From Combretum micranthum (Eukaryota; Streptophyta; Magnoliopsida; Myrtales; Combretaceae): a stretch of 64,000 nt of DNA. The stretch covers positions 124,001 through 188,000 of the forward strand of contig JAMXBD010000572.1 of NCBI GenBank assembly GCA_024138025.1. Reading direction: 5' to 3'. The position numbers and the translations under genes were made by a program. Shown one piece after another: positions 43,762 to 57,900 of this stretch (positions within the stretch are counted from its first letter, which is position 1; every line of letters begins with the position of its first letter). Below the pieces are notes generated by a model. That model saw nothing but the letters and a program-made list of their open reading frames with translations, was not told the DNA's origin and ran no database searches.

Positions 43762-46700
43762 TATAAGCCCCTAGATTTTTCGGTAATATAGTAAACCCTA
43801 AAGAACCGGAAGTCAAACCGGGACCCTAAAGTTAACCTATTCTATGTTTAGTCTAGTGAATCTAGACCCGATAATCCTGTGTTCTTGAACCTTAAACAAC
43901 AAAATTAAGATAATTGTGGAAAATGGTTCGTAATAATAAGGAAAGCTTAAAAATAACAGATTTTCAATTTTCTAATGTCTTTTGGATCTGAACGGAATCA
44001 GTTTTTGAAAATCGTCCCTTGGTACATCGGATAGTGAAAATATTCCTACAATACCATTAGACTCGTAAAAATATAAGGTTTTTAAAAATATCAGTTTTAG
44101 AATTTTTCGGTAGCTAAAAATATCAGATATAGGTCGTTTACGCTATTTTCTTTACTACTGATATTTTAATTGTCTAGTCTACTATTCATAGTACTATTTT
44201 ACTATTCATTACTATTTCACTATCTCTACTTTTTCTTACACTCTACTCTTACACACTATCATACCTATACCTTACAATTTACCTTTCTATATAATTTTAA
44301 TCACATCACACTTTACATTTTTTTTATTACAAAACAACAAAATAAATAATTTCCTCCCCCCTTTACAAGCCAAAACCAGTGCCCCACACCCATGCATCAT
44401 CCCATTTATTTTCTTTTTCATTTTATTTAATTACATCTAATTTCCACTCCAAAACTCTATAAATACCCCCCTTCGTCCTTCGTCCTTCATTCTTTGATAC
44501 GACTCATTTCCTATTAAAACTCTACCAAAATTACTCCACAAACACTTTCTCTCAAATTCTCTCCCAAGTTCTCTCTTCTCCATAAAACCATTTTCTATAT
44601 AATACTACAACCCATTCTTTTTCTTTAACAAATACATAACCTTAGGTAAAATTTCTTATATATCTCATGTTCATGTTTTGCTTTTGTTCATGTTCATATT
44701 TTCCATTTTATGTTATTGTATTATGTTGTTGTTTTATTGTTATTATTATTTGCTCTAATCTAACTTTTATATAGTATTATGATATTATGTGTGTATATAT
44801 ATTTCTTTAGAGCATATAAGCTCACTTGTTATTTATTTATTTCTATGCTTTGCAATTTATTTATTTACTTGTTTTATGCAAATTATTAAGACTAGTCTTT
44901 CTAGTCTTAGACTTGTCCATATCAAGTCAAAATAATTTTCCTTCTTTTCTTCTTTTCTTTTTGGGACTATCTTCTTAGTCCCGGGATACCTTGATGAAGC
45001 TAAGGTTCTTAATACTTGATTATTATTATTCTCTTATTTATCTTGTATATATCTTATCTTATTATTTAATATTATTATATTTCTCATATTGACATATTCT
45101 CATTCATACATGAACATGTTGATATTGTCTCAACAACCATGAAAAGGAGTTTTCTTAAGTAAAAAAAAAATAAGAACTCTCTTTAAAAATAAATTTTTGT
45201 CATGATTTTTCCATAAAAACATAAAATTTTATCTTAACAAATCTTTTCAAAGTTAGAAAAGTTTATCACAAGTTTCTAATAATAGTAGTACATGGATTTC
45301 ATCCAAGTATAAATAAAGTAAAATTGTCACATACTCTCTTTTTAAACTAATGAAATAAGAAAGTTTCTTTGAAAATTAATATTGCTAAATCATTGTTCAA
45401 CAAAGGTTTTTCTTAAACTCATTTATTGAAGTTTTCTACCAACACTCTAAAATACTAAAGTGTAGACAAGTTTTACAAAATTATCAAAAAATAACCTTTC
45501 TAAAGATAAGCCTTACTTAGGAAATAAAAAATAGTAAATGACTTAGAAGATCATTGATATTATTTATTTAAAGTGAAAATAACCTTAGGAAAATTAAGTT
45601 CAAGAAACTTTAGTCACTACCAAGAGATTTTTAGAAAAATTACATTTTTCAACCACTAGAAATAAAGTGTAGGAATCTTAGAAGACGAAGATTATTTTTT
45701 TGAAAATTTAATTATTCTCAAACTTAAGAAATTGAGTTAATAAAGGAAATACTCATTTACAATAATTCAAGAAATTTTTCTAACAAAGCAAGGTGAATTT
45801 TTCCAAAGTCTTAGCTTTTCCAAACCTTTAAGACACATTGTTTTAGAAAAATTATTGTTAAGACAAAACCACTAAATTCATGCATACAATGTGAGTCCAC
45901 ACATATATATTCAAAGGATTTTTCAACTATACAAATAACTATATTTTTGTACAAGAATTCTTGAATGGAGAAAAGTTTGAAAACTTGAGTTTTGAATCTG
46001 AATGTTCATGATGATTCTATATGTCACTGTTCCAAGACCCAAATGGATTCTTTTGATAAAAATAACCTCAAAAATAGATAGATATTTTCGAATAGGTAGA
46101 AATTGGTATATGATATGCGAAATTCCGAGTTAAAATGAGCAAGTTATGGTCATTTTAAGTTGAAATTTCCATTCATACGAATTTTGACGAATTCAATAAA
46201 ATAGAATTAGAGAATTTGAGTAAATCTTGGATGAAGTACTCATTTTAGGTATTTCTTTTGTTTAGGTGTATCAAGGACCAAGATCTTCTCTTTCCAGAGG
46301 ATTACTTCGACTCGTAAAGATTGCTATGGACGAGTGAGTTTCCTTTACGTTTATGTATTCACACATGTGCTTGTAGAATAGAGCACCAGATGTTAGGAAA
46401 AGATAAAATTGATACGTATGCGGGTTATCATGGGAGTTATGTGTGTGAATTGTTTGTGTGATCAATAAACGATAAGTATATCGGAACCCAATCTATGATT
46501 GATATAATTGTTTCTATGTATGTATTGCTATGTGTGCAATTATTGTTTGATCGCTTTAAATAAATTAATGTCGAATTGGATACCCCTTAAATAAATTGCT
46601 CATGCATATCACTTAGAATATCATTTTGCATTCTTGCTATTACTCCTTAGTGTGGAACCAGAAATGTATGATACCTAGCTACATCTTGATGATTTAGGAC

Positions 46701-47436
46701 GTTCGGGGAATACGACCTCAAGTTGTAGCCGAGCTGGATCGATCGCTTTAGGTAAGGAAAGCTTGGGGACTAGTAATACGATTCGTTGGAACCCTAGGAT
46801 GCGGGTAACTTTAAAGGAGGTTGTTTGGGGCCCAATTCAAATCATTCCCTAACCACTGATGGTGGGGTAAATCCATCATACATACGAAACCAAATAGTCG
46901 TATGTACTATTTGATCATACGGTTATTGCATTTCATATGCTTGCTTAATGGTTGAAAGCCTGTTTTGAGTACTTTTGCCTAAGGAATATCTCACTAAACT
47001 AGTTATGTTTATTCCCCAATAGACTTTTGATATTGTAGGACCTTTGTTTCGTACCCGAGACCATCTTGATCATTCGGGTAGAATCTTTATTTTGGAAAGC
47101 TTTTGGAGGAACTCTGTTTTGAAGTCATAGACTAGATTTCCTTTCAAATCTTCTAGCTTTAGTTAATTTCGTATTAAGACTATGTTGTTATAGAAATTAT
47201 CAGGGGAATGCCCCGTAGAAGTTATAAGACATTATATTTTGATGAAATATATTAAGTATTATTTTGTATGTTCCGCTGCTAATATCTTAAAATGCATTAC
47301 TCCACTGATCTCCCTTTGATGTGAATGTACGCCTTGTACGATATGGAACCTTTCGAGTGACTCAGGTAGTCATTCTTAAGTTTTAATATTGTGTACTGTG
47401 GGCTGTTACGTTTAGGGTACCCATTGGGCCGTGACA
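43762..47436 (+). mobile_element. Solo LTR, family S1 copy b (3675 bp)
   Basis: It starts TATAAGCCCCTAGATTTTTC and ends CATTGGGCCGTGACA. The flanks ATGGC (43757-43761) and GTGGC (47437-47441) match at 4 of 5. CTATAAATA is at 44457-44465 in the plus direction. The layout matches the other S1 copies: U3 with TATA, then 'cttgtccat' and 'gtcccggg' landmarks, then a GC-richer stretch about 700 bp before the end. There is no interior, PBS or PPT. Confidence 0.78.
44457..44465 (+). promoter_or_regulatory. TATA box of S1 copy b
   Basis: CTATAAATA about 700 bp from the LTR start. The equivalent in S1 copy d is TATAAATA on the minus strand at 53624-53631. Confidence 0.55.
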
Positions 47437-47441
47437 GTGGC

Positions 47442-48502
47442 CACATCACATTTTCTTTTCTTTTTTTTTTTTTTCCTTCATCCAACATGGGCATTTTGAT
47501 ATGGGAAGTACCCGCATTGGCTTTCCAGCTTAAGAAATAAATTGGATAGGAAATGGATGTGCCACTTCAAATTAAACGTGGCAACATCATGAATTTCTTT
47601 TCATACCAATGTGGGCACTTTAAGTAGAAGTGCCCATGTTAATCCTCCCAAAGTGCCTAAATAAGGCATAATGTGCCCACATTAGACTAATATAGCTACC
47701 TTGTTTTTTTGACGTGGCCACTTTGGTTGTTGCACTATATATATATATATATATATATATATTCCTTTCCCACTCACAATTAATTTCATGCATTTACATA
47801 GCTCTTGCTCACAATACACTACTCTTTAACTCTCTTAATGTAAACCCTACATACTTGTGTCGTTAAAACTTAAAATAGCTAGTGACAACAACACTTCAGT
47901 AACAGTCAAACTTGAATGAGCTTAATGATTTGTGGCTTTTTTGTGATGAACATCCTAACACTTCATGATGGTTAACCACTTTGATGACTTACTTAAGGAA
48001 TTCTAGATTTTTTGCCTCCATGTCCATATCTAGGATTACTAAAAATATCCTTAGGCAACATTCAGCTGCAATGGGGTATTGCCAGCCATTACCATGAGCT
48101 ACATGATCACTATCAATGACAAACGAGAATATAGATGTGGCATTTGTTGTTGTATTCATTTTTCTTTGATCATGACATATGTCTTTAGTTATAATTCTTT
48201 GTTTACAAGAAATCAACTTTAGCTAAACTAGGCCATCTTGCCTATCCCAAAGTAATGCGGACTCTATTGTAACTAGTTGTAGCACGAGATGACCTAGAAA
48301 GAGACTGTGGTGTGTGGAAGTTTTTCATCAAAGAACAACCACCGTAAGGAGGTGATGTTGGAAGTGCTTAGTGCCAAACTTGTGGGAAAATAAATGTCTA
48401 ATAGGTCCCATAATGGCATAAGACACCTCATGTGATGCATTGAATCGAATAGGGCGAATGGACATAAATTAATTAAAGAGCACACCACCAAAAAAACCAC
48501 TG
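47442..48502. other. Right part of the Harbinger-like relic and word cluster
   Basis: It contains more 'gtgcccacatt' and 'gtggccac' words up to about 47725, a (TA)13 microsatellite, and then about 700 bp without a clear frame. It appears continuous with the sequence left of the S1 copy at 43762-47436. Confidence 0.45.
47736..47761. repeat. (TA)13 microsatellite
   Basis: Twenty-six bases of uninterrupted TA repeat. Length is likely to vary between individuals and could be mis-assembled. Confidence 0.95.
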
Positions 48503-48507
48503 GCAAC

Positions 48508-48885
48508 TATAAACCCCTAGATTTTTCAGTTCCTTTAAAAGTGAACCCTAAAATAGTACTAAAACCTAAACCTTGAAACCGATCTAAGTTAATCTTAAAC
48601 CCTAGAAACCCTAGACAATGTCGATAAGTTTGATAACCCTAAATGTCTAATGAGTAAGATGAGAATAGAAAACCTTAAATACTAAACTCTAAGAAAATGA
48701 GTGCCACAAAAAACAGAACGAAATACAATAATCATTTGATGTGTAACTCTACGCTAAATGATTCATGTATTTGATGAAAATCAATACAATATATTTAAAT
48801 AATATACAATAATAATAAATATAAAGTAATTTCCTATATTAGTAAAAAATTTCATTAGTTTAACTATATATTTCCATATTCAACC
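48508..48885 (+). mobile_element. Truncated S1 LTR (5' part only), copy c
   Basis: It begins TATAAACCCCTAGATTTTTC and follows the S1 U3 sequence for about 380 bp, then changes into the gypsy pol relic without the rest of the LTR. No target duplication is possible with one end missing. The right border is approximate. Confidence 0.6.
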
Positions 48886-50526
48886 ACTAGCACATAAATC
48901 CAGATAGCATGAAATTGATGTTTGTTCATAAGGATGTAACTTGACTTTTTTTTAAAGCTACATGTAAAATTGCTAGTACTTGATCTCTGGTAATCAAATA
49001 AACATCCATAACTTCCAATTTGGATTGTCCTCTAACACATATAGGAATAACTAGTGGTTTCCTCCCAAAAACTACTTCAAACGGAGTGATATTAGCACTC
49101 TCATGTAATGAGGTTATATGTAAACTTTGCCTATGGTAAAAACTTCTTCTAATCCTTTGCTTTGTTGTCACAAAGCACCATAAATATTGCTCAATTACTC
49201 TGTTTAACACCTTTGTCTATCCATCTGATTGAGTATGATAGGCACTGCTTATATATAAAGTAATCCCACTCAATTTGAATAATTCTTTCCAGAATTTGCT
49301 CATGAATATAGGGTCACAACTAGAAACAATCGTACATGGAAACCCATGATGTTTAACAACTATTTCCAAAAATAATTACACTACTTTTGTAGCTATAAAG
49401 TCATCTTCCAATGGTCCTAAATGGAAATACTTTGAAAGTTGATCCACAACTACTAAAATAATTGAATAACCATGTGATTTAGGTAGCCCAATCACAAAAT
49501 TCATAGAGATATCCTTCCAAATTTGTTTTGGTATAGGTAAAGGACTTAATAATCCCTATGGCTTTTGAGTTGGGTATTTAATTTTCTGTCAAATTTGACA
49601 TCCTCTCACAAATAATTCCACATCCCCCTTCATCCCCTGCTAATAAAATTGAGAAGCCAATCTTTTATATGTCTTTGAAACACCAAAATGTCCTATAGGA
49701 GGTATGCTATGAACCTCCTACAGTATTTTCGGAATCAAAGTAGATGTTGGTACTAGAAACAATTGAGATCCACTATACAATAATCCATTACACCATGTAA
49801 GGGACCATTTACTCTCTACTCCCTATCTCAAATCCTCAATTAGCTTAACAAAAGCTAGTAAAGAAGAATACTCAGCTTGCAACTCCTCCACAAAATCAAA
49901 CAAGGCATAGAATATGCTAAATACTAAAAATTAGAATCATTCTAATGTGATAGTGCATTAGCCACCACATTCTCCTTGCTAGCTTTGTAAATGATAAAAT
50001 AATTAGCCTAACAACTTAGTTAAATACTTATATTGCTTAGGCATTCAAATGATTTGAGCTAGAAGCTCCTTTAGACTTTAGTGATCGGTTTTGATTATGA
50101 AACAAGACCCCAACAAATATTGTCCCCACTTCTTTATAGCTTCAAAAAAAGCATGTAATTCACAAACATAAGTTAATGCCTTTATTAAATGCACATGCAT
50201 TTTCTTACTAAAAAATGCCACTAGTTTCTCTTATTGTACCAATACTACTCCCATCCTTAATCCCAAAGCATTTGTTTTCTACTGCAAATGTTTTGTAAAG
50301 TCAGGTAACATTAAAATGGGAGCTATCGTTAATGCTTCCTTAAGTTTTTCAAATGCTACACTTGCTTCTTCAATCCATTGAAAATTATCTTTCTTCAACA
50401 TTTCTATCAAAGGATCAGCAATGGATGCATATCCCTTGATGAAACTTCTACAATATCTTAAGAGGCCTAAAAATGCCCTCAAAAGCTTTAAAGATGTTGG
50501 CAAAAGCTATTGAGTAATAGCCCAGA
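48886..50526 (-). pseudogene. Gypsy pol relic: RT thumb, RNase H remnant and integrase
   Basis: From right to left, the minus strand encodes the RT/RNase H junction (50503-50279, LRAFLGLLRYCRSFIKGYAS and FQWIEEASVAFEKLKEAL) and unreadable RNase H. Integrase follows (FVIGLPKSHG near 49490, FHLGPLEDDFIATKV near 49400, DPIFMSKFWKELFKL near 49290). Its C-terminal part is in 49210-48926 (SANITPFEVVFGRKPLVIP). The segment with the catalytic Glu reads SDG*TKVLNR: a TAG at 49217-49219, and lysine (49211-49213) where the family has glutamate. Integrase motifs resemble chromoviruses. The relic continues on the far side of two S1 insertions. Confidence 0.82.
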
Positions 50527-50531
50527 TCTTC

Positions 50532-53500
50532 TGTCACGCCCCGAGGGGTACCCTAAACATGGCAAGTCCGCCGTACACAATATTAAAGCCTAGGAATGAC
50601 TACCTTAGTCATGCAAAGGCTTCCATATTATATACAAGCGTACATCACAACCAAGGGGACGCATCGGAGTAGCGCAATTTACATTGATAATAAATAATAA
50701 CAAGGCAAAGAGAATACTTATCATAAAACATACTATTGCATCTCAAGTCTTAGAGCATAACCTACTTCAAATAAATATGCATTACTTATCATATAGGTCA
50801 TTTCATATAAAGATCCTTACAACATTACTTCATCTTATGATCCCATCTCCTTCGTCGAAGCTTAAACCATCCATCTATGACTTCCTTAATGTCATGATCC
50901 TCAATTTAAGCCACTGGTATACCTGTTTCAACAAATCTATAGGGGTATAAGCTACAACTAGCTTAGTGAGATATTCCTTTTCATTCGCACCATATTTTCA
51001 AACAAGCTTATTTATTTAATCACACATATGCTATGCATACAATGCATACAATGCAACAATCACATGACTACGCGAATATATATAGTCATCCGGAAACCAT
51101 ATATAGAACGGATTTACCCTCCGTATCAAAGGTTAGGGAATCGGGGTTGAAGGTCCTCGACCTTCTACTGCTAGTCCCCAGGTCCTCACCCACAGCGTTC
51201 GGTTGGCTCGGCTTCGAACTTAGAGTCACTTTCCCCGAGCGATTTGGATTCTCCAGGAAGGAACATGGCCCGTGGCACCGCACGATCACAGCCAATCCAA
51301 CTCTACGCGTAGGAGTAGCAGCCTTCTGAAATAGATGTGACTCGATGGATGCTATGCGTGAACGTTTTATTGTTCTTAGGTCAAACCTTATTAAGGTTTA
51401 TTAGGGCGATCAATGAAAATAAACAATCATACAAGTAAATAAACAAAATTATTTAAACAAGCAGATCGAAGTTGTGATATTCTTAATTCTCAATTCACGC
51501 ATAAACATAGAATCATATATGAAATCCCGAATTTCCCAAATATATATCTATTTTTATCTTTTGCTAATATACTAATGCTACTACTTTACAAGCACAAGCA
51601 AAGTAACGAATTTAGGAGGAATAACTCACTCGTCCATTTCGCTATCTTCTTAGTCGTAGTGATCCTCGGGTAGGGTATTCTCGTATCCTTCGTCTCCTAG
51701 ACAAAAGAAATACCCGGGATAAGTCTTTCATGAATTTCTATTCTTGGATATTCTAAACTTTACTTAAAATCGTGGTAAAATCGTATAAGAAGAAATTCCA
51801 ACTTTAAAATGGCCATAACTTGCTCATTTTAACTCATTTCGCATATGATATACCGTTTTCTACCTATCGAAAAGTTCTATCCATTTCTAAACTTATCTTG
51901 GTCATAAAAGGTCATTTGGGTTCCAAAAACGTCAGGTACAAATTTAAAACGAATTTTCTAAACTTTTGAAAAAATCCATTTTCTAACTCAACTTCATTTA
52001 AAGAAAATCCTTTTGTAACAAAATATATATTTGATAAACACTTTTGAATATATAGGTATGCTCACTTTATATGCAAAAATCCTAATGGTAGTGTCTCAAC
52101 AATTTATTAAACTTTAACTTGAAATTTTCTTTTCAAGTATTTAAAGAAACTTTATATTTTTACTAGGTTGTTATAAATGAGTATATTCTTATTTTATTTT
52201 CTTCATTTTCCTTTTCCAAAACAAGTAAATTTTCCTTTTAACCTTAGTTTTTCATAAATTTCGCTTCTAGATAAAAGATCTATTTTTATCAAAAAGTATA
52301 TTAGGTTGTTCAAAACCTTTTATAATTTTGTATTTAGGATGGTTTAGAAAATGAATCTTGTCTTCTTATATTCATTTCTAAAATATAAGCTTTTGCTTTC
52401 CAAAACTTGTTCTTTCATTTCTTTTGAAAAGAATCATTTTTATAAAATCCATTATTATAAATCTTACCTCATTTATATTCCTTGGAAAATTAGTTCCCTT
52501 CTTTTAGAAATTTGAAAATCATTATTTTTCCTAAGTGGGTTCATAACTTGATGAGTTGATTTTTGTCTTAACTTTGAAAACTAGTTTGTTCCTTAGTTTA
52601 GAAAAGAATTTAAGTCTTAAACTTTCGATATTAACGATTTATTTTTCTAAAAACTTAGATTACCATAAAATACAAAGAAAATATATTTATGTGTTTCTTT
52701 GGTAAAACTATCTTTGTTATTTAAGAAAACTTGAGAAAACTTGTATTATTCTATTCTAGATTGTTGATAATAACTTCATGTTTTTGTGGTAAATCAATAA
52801 TTGGAAACTTAGCTTTGAGTTCATTTAGTAAAATAAGATTCTATTTTAGACTAGTTGAGACATTAACATTATGCAAATGCAAGTATCATGAGCATATAAA
52901 AAATAAGAACATAGAAAACTAAAAAATAATTAATGAGCAAGAAAATAAAATATCAAGCATTGGGAACCTTAGCTTTATCAAGGAATCCCGATCAAGTATT
53001 GGAGCCTTAGCTTTATCAAGGCATCCCGGACTAAGAATGGACTAGTCCCGAAAGATTAAGGAAAATAAATAAAAGATTGTTTTGACTTGATATGGACAAG
53101 TCTAAGACTAGAAAGACTAGTCTTAATATCAACATAAAATAAATAAATTGCATAACTTGAAAATAAATAAATAAATAACAAATGAGCTTATATGCTCTAA
53201 ATAAATATAATATACATAATATACATAAACTATATATATAAGCAAATAATCACAATAATAATAACAACATAATAAAATAGGAAGCTTATGTACAAGAACA
53301 AAACATGAACATGTTGTTGCTTTTACTACTCATATGAGTTTCAAAACAACATCATAGTCATGTTAAGTTACATGACATGGATGAATAATAGATGGAAGAA
53401 ATATTACCTAAAGTATATAAGAGGTATGAAGATGGTAGATGAAAGGGTATTATGTGAGTAGTGGTATGTAATAGATAGTTTATGTATAAGGAATGGTTTT

Positions 53501-54817
53501 TGTGATAAATTGGTTTGAAAGAGTTTTTGTAGAGAGAATTCTTGAAGAGAGAATTTGTGGAGAGATTTTGAGAGAGTTTTGGTAGTGTAAAGAATTGTGT
53601 GAAAGAATGAAAGAGGAAGTGAGTATTTATATAATTTTTGGAGTGATTTTTGGATGTAATAAAATAAATTGAAAAAGAAAAATTGGATGCATGGGGAACA
53701 AATAGGCGCCGGTTTTGCTTGCATTAAGAGGGGAATTTTGATTTATTTTATTTGTTTGTGTAATAAAAGTAATGTGTAAAGTTTGATGTGATTAAAGTTG
53801 TATTGGAAATGAAAAAAAGGTAAGAAAATAGATATGTAGGTGTAAGAAATAGGTGTAAGAAAAAGTAGAGATATGTTAATAGTAATGAATAAGAAATACT
53901 ATGAATAGTAGACTAGAGAATTAAAGTACCGGTAGTAATAAAAATACGCGTAATAATGCGATATCTGTAATTTTTAACTACCGAAAAATTTTAAAACTGA
54001 TATTTTTGGAATCCTTGTATTTTTTACGAGTCTATTGGTATAAACAGAATATTTTAATATTCCGAGCTTCGGGACACGCTTTTCGAGAACCGATCCCGTT
54101 TGGGTCCGAAGGTCACTCGAAATTCACGAATCTGATATTTTTATGTTATCCTGAACTATTCTAGGTCATTACCTTAATTTTGTTTTCTAGGGTTTGAAAA
54201 CGTGGGATTGCCGGATCTTAAACACTAGGGTTCGTTATAGACTTGTTGACTTTTAGGGTTCCATTTTGATTTCCGATTTTTACTGAGTTATTCGTAAGAT
54301 TGTATAATTTTCGAGTTTTGTTTGTTTTAAAAATTTTAGCTCGAAATTTATGTTTTATTTTATTTGTGATTATTTAATAGTTTTTAGTTCTCGGGATCGT
54401 TTAACCGAGTCTAAGGTTATGAGTTGACTCAGTTTGACTTTTGGTAAGAATTTGAAATTTGTGACTTTTAAATTTTATCGAAGGTTTTAAGATTTTGCTG
54501 TTGATCGTTATTTGGATATATTGTCTTGATTTGCGTGTTAGGAAACGGTTAGATGATTTAATTGATGTACGAACGTTGATTAAATTGGTAGTTGAACTTT
54601 ATATTTTGTTTCAAGGGTTCTCGTTTTCTTAAGATTGAGAAAACTCGTTTTTTATCTTTATTTGGAATTAAGTTTTAACTTGTTTTGATTTTTAGGGTTT
54701 CGTTTCTGGCGCTTGTCTTGATTTAGAATTTAGTTTTAACTTGAGTCGATTTTTGGGATTTAAATTCTAAACTTTTAGAATTATTTCTATGAATTATGAA
54801 AATTTTGGGGGTTTACA
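50532..54817 (-). mobile_element. Solo LTR, family S1 copy d (4286 bp), inside gypsy RT
   Basis: On the plus strand it starts TGTCACGCCCCGAGG and ends GGGGGTTTACA. A perfect 5-bp target duplication TCTTC lies at 50527-50531 and 54818-54822. It is inverted relative to the other S1 copies; its reverse complement begins TGTAAACCCCC and ends GGGGCGTGACA. TATAAATA is on the minus strand at 53624-53631. It separates two parts of one RT reading region. It is the longest S1 copy and keeps canonical TG...CA ends. There is no coding interior. Confidence 0.9.
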
Positions 54818-54822
54818 TCTTC

Positions 54823-54992
54823 ATTGGATCAGGCTTAACTCCTTTTGGTGTCACAACATGCCTCAAGTATTCCTTCGCTGTATGACTGAAAGCATACTTT
54901 GATTTCTTTAAAATAAGGTATTATCAGCAAGTATGGTAAAAACCTTTTCCAAGTGTGCCACATGTAAGTACAACGTCTAACTATAAACTAGA
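54823..54992 (-). pseudogene. Gypsy RT fragment between two S1 insertions
   Basis: Only 170 bp remain between the two target duplications. The minus strand reads EYLRHVVTPKGVKPDPMK near 54823-54885, the conserved segment after the RT catalytic domain (usual form EYLGH.VS..G...DP.K). It leads directly into the thumb sequence at 50503 once the S1 copy d is removed. Confidence 0.85.
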
Positions 54993-54997
54993 ATATC

Positions 54998-57900
54998 TAT
55001 AAATCCCTAGATTTTACGATAGTTTTATAAGTAGGTCTTAGAGACAAAATTGAAGCCGGAATCTTATGGTCAAACAAAGTTAACTTTAAACCCCTAAAAA
55101 CCTTATATGATATCAGACAGTTTCAAAAACCCTAAAATAGTAAATAAAATCACAAAATGAGATGAACTTGAATTATGATCCGGATATATGCCATATACCC
55201 TAAGATGATCATATTCACCAAATTCAATTCGTTTCAAGCTATTACAGGATCGGTTTTCAAATTAGGATGCATCACGCAAAATGAATTAAAATATTTCGAT
55301 AAATAATCTACACTAGTAAAATAATAAAAAATTCATAAAATATCTTATACAATTTTTACGACTCATAAAAACGCCAGATATAACATTTATACGTGTATTT
55401 TTATCTTTACCAGTAATTTAATTATCTTGTTTATTATTCAATTATTATTCACTACTATTCACTCTACTTTACTTTTTCTTACACCTACTCTTACACTCTT
55501 ACACACCCATTCCTTATATTACATTACTCATACTGCTTTTTATCATACTTTATTTAACTTCTCTTACACTTTACTACAATTTTTCTTCTTAAATTAATGT
55601 TTAATCTCTCCCTCTCTCCTCTCCCATGCAGCTGGCGCCTCTCTTTCTCTCTTTATCTCTCCATTTTCTTTTTCTTTTTCTTTTTTATTTGTTTTGCCTT
55701 CACTATTTTCCCTGTATATTTCTCTACAAATACCTCTTCTCTCCTTTATTTCTTTCACACTTCTCATACACATAACTCCTCTACCGAAATTCACTCTCAA
55801 CTTCTCTCTACAATTCTTCTCTTGAACACTCTCCCTCTCCATTTCATACACATTCACCTTTCTTTAGGTAAATATTCTAAACACTTCCTTCTTAGATATT
55901 TATTATATGACATGTATGTATATATCTTATATGTTTTCCAAAATAAATTCCCCAAATGCTAAATATTAAGAATTGAAATATAACAACACATTAATCTCAT
56001 GTTACATTATCATGTTATATTTATGTTCATGTTATACTTATTTTGGGTTTATGTTACTAACTTGACTTCATATATATTAATATGTATATGTAGTAATTAT
56101 AACTTTTAGGGCTTAAAAGTTCATTAATCTAACTCTTCTATTTTATGCTTTTTATTTCATGCACATTAATTATTTCTTGATTATATAAGACTAATCGACT
56201 TCTAGTCTTAGGACTGGTTTAAAAATCAAGTCCGAATAAAACTAAATTATTTCAAGTCTAGGGAAGCCCTAACAAAAATATAAGACTTCCATTTTTGGGT
56301 CTGTTTGTTTTGGCTTTTTTCCGGCAGATACAGACACTTTTTCAAACTTTTTGCTAATAAATTATTTATCAAGAAATATATATAGATAAAAAAAAAGTTG
56401 ACAGTTCTCATCAAAAGATCAAATAGAATAAATATAGATAAAATTTAGATGCAAATCGGATATATTTACACATATCATTTTAAAAAAGATACAGATACAG
56501 ATGAAAAACAGACAATCCAAACAGACCCTTTATTTCTTGATTTCATCTTATTGACAAAGAGACAAAAGAATTTCAAATCTTAAGAAGCCTTGTTTATGAT
56601 CTAAGACTCCATTTTCTCTCTCCCATATTACTTGTTTTTATTTCATGTGGTGACTGGATTTATTTCAAGTCCCGAGAAATCTTGATAAATCTAAGACTCT
56701 CATGTTTTTATTCTAACAACTTTATGTTCCCATTTATTTTATTTATTCTTGGTATTATTTTGTGCTCTTAAATTTTGTTTTACATTCATAATATTAATTT
56801 TTAGACTCCTGTTCATGTAAGTTAATAGTGATGTTGTTATGTCGAAAAATAATTTTTTAAACATGAATGTTGATTTCTTGGCATGAAAAATGTTTATTTA
56901 AAAACTCTTTTTCGATACAAGGAAAACCTTCTATCAAAAATAAAAATTTAGAACAAGTCATATATTAAAATTTTCTTATATGGAAAAGCTTAAGAAATTT
57001 TAAGGATAATATAATTTAGAATAATTTTTCCCCATTAACACCTATAGTTCATGCTTTGAAAATAATTACCTAAAAGAATTTTATTATAAAAATGAAATAT
57101 TTATGAACTCAAAATAAATATAAGATCATGATTTTTTTTAGTTAAGTATTCATATTTACAAAAATCAAGAGTTGCAATCTTATTTCAACATCCAAAAGTG
57201 ATTTTTCCAAAAACTTAACTTTTCTACTTTTCATGAGAGTTGTTTTAATGAATTTTTTATTTGAAGCAATATCATTAAGATCATGCATGTAATATGAGTT
57301 ATTATCATTATTATATGATTTCTAAATATGGAAATATTTTATACTTAATTTATAGAGTTCAAATGAAGTAAAAATTTTGAAAATTGAAAACAACAAGGTT
57401 TGGAATGGTGTAGATGCATTATGTACCATCCCATTTCAAAACCTTAATGACTCTAAATATTTAAAATAACCTTAGAAATGGATAGATTATTCAAAGTAGG
57501 TATAAAAAGACTACTCGCATGTGAAATTTTGAGTTAAAATGAGCAAGTTGTAGTCATTTTAAGTTGAAACTGCTATAACTAGGAAAAATGATGCGAATGG
57601 AGAAAATAGAGTTAGTAACCTAAGTAGAACCTATATGGAATACTAATTATGGGTATTTCCTTTGCTTAGGCGATCACTAGTTTGATGCACTTTTTCCGAT
57701 GACTATTTTGATTGAAGTTTTATCAAGATATGGTTAAGTGAGTTTTTCCTTTATGCTTTATATACTCTTGTGTGTGCTTATAGAATAGAGTACTAGATTA
57801 TAAGAAAAGATAAAATCATATGCATGTGGGATATCATGGGAGTTGTGTATATAATTCATTATGGTTGATCAATAAACGATAAGCACATAAGAACTTGAAT

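Noticed and set aside
51033..51329. Overlapping open frames on both strands at 51033-51329 and 51086-51295
   Set aside because: They lie in the GC-richer U5 part of an S1 solo LTR and are not preserved in the other S1 copies.
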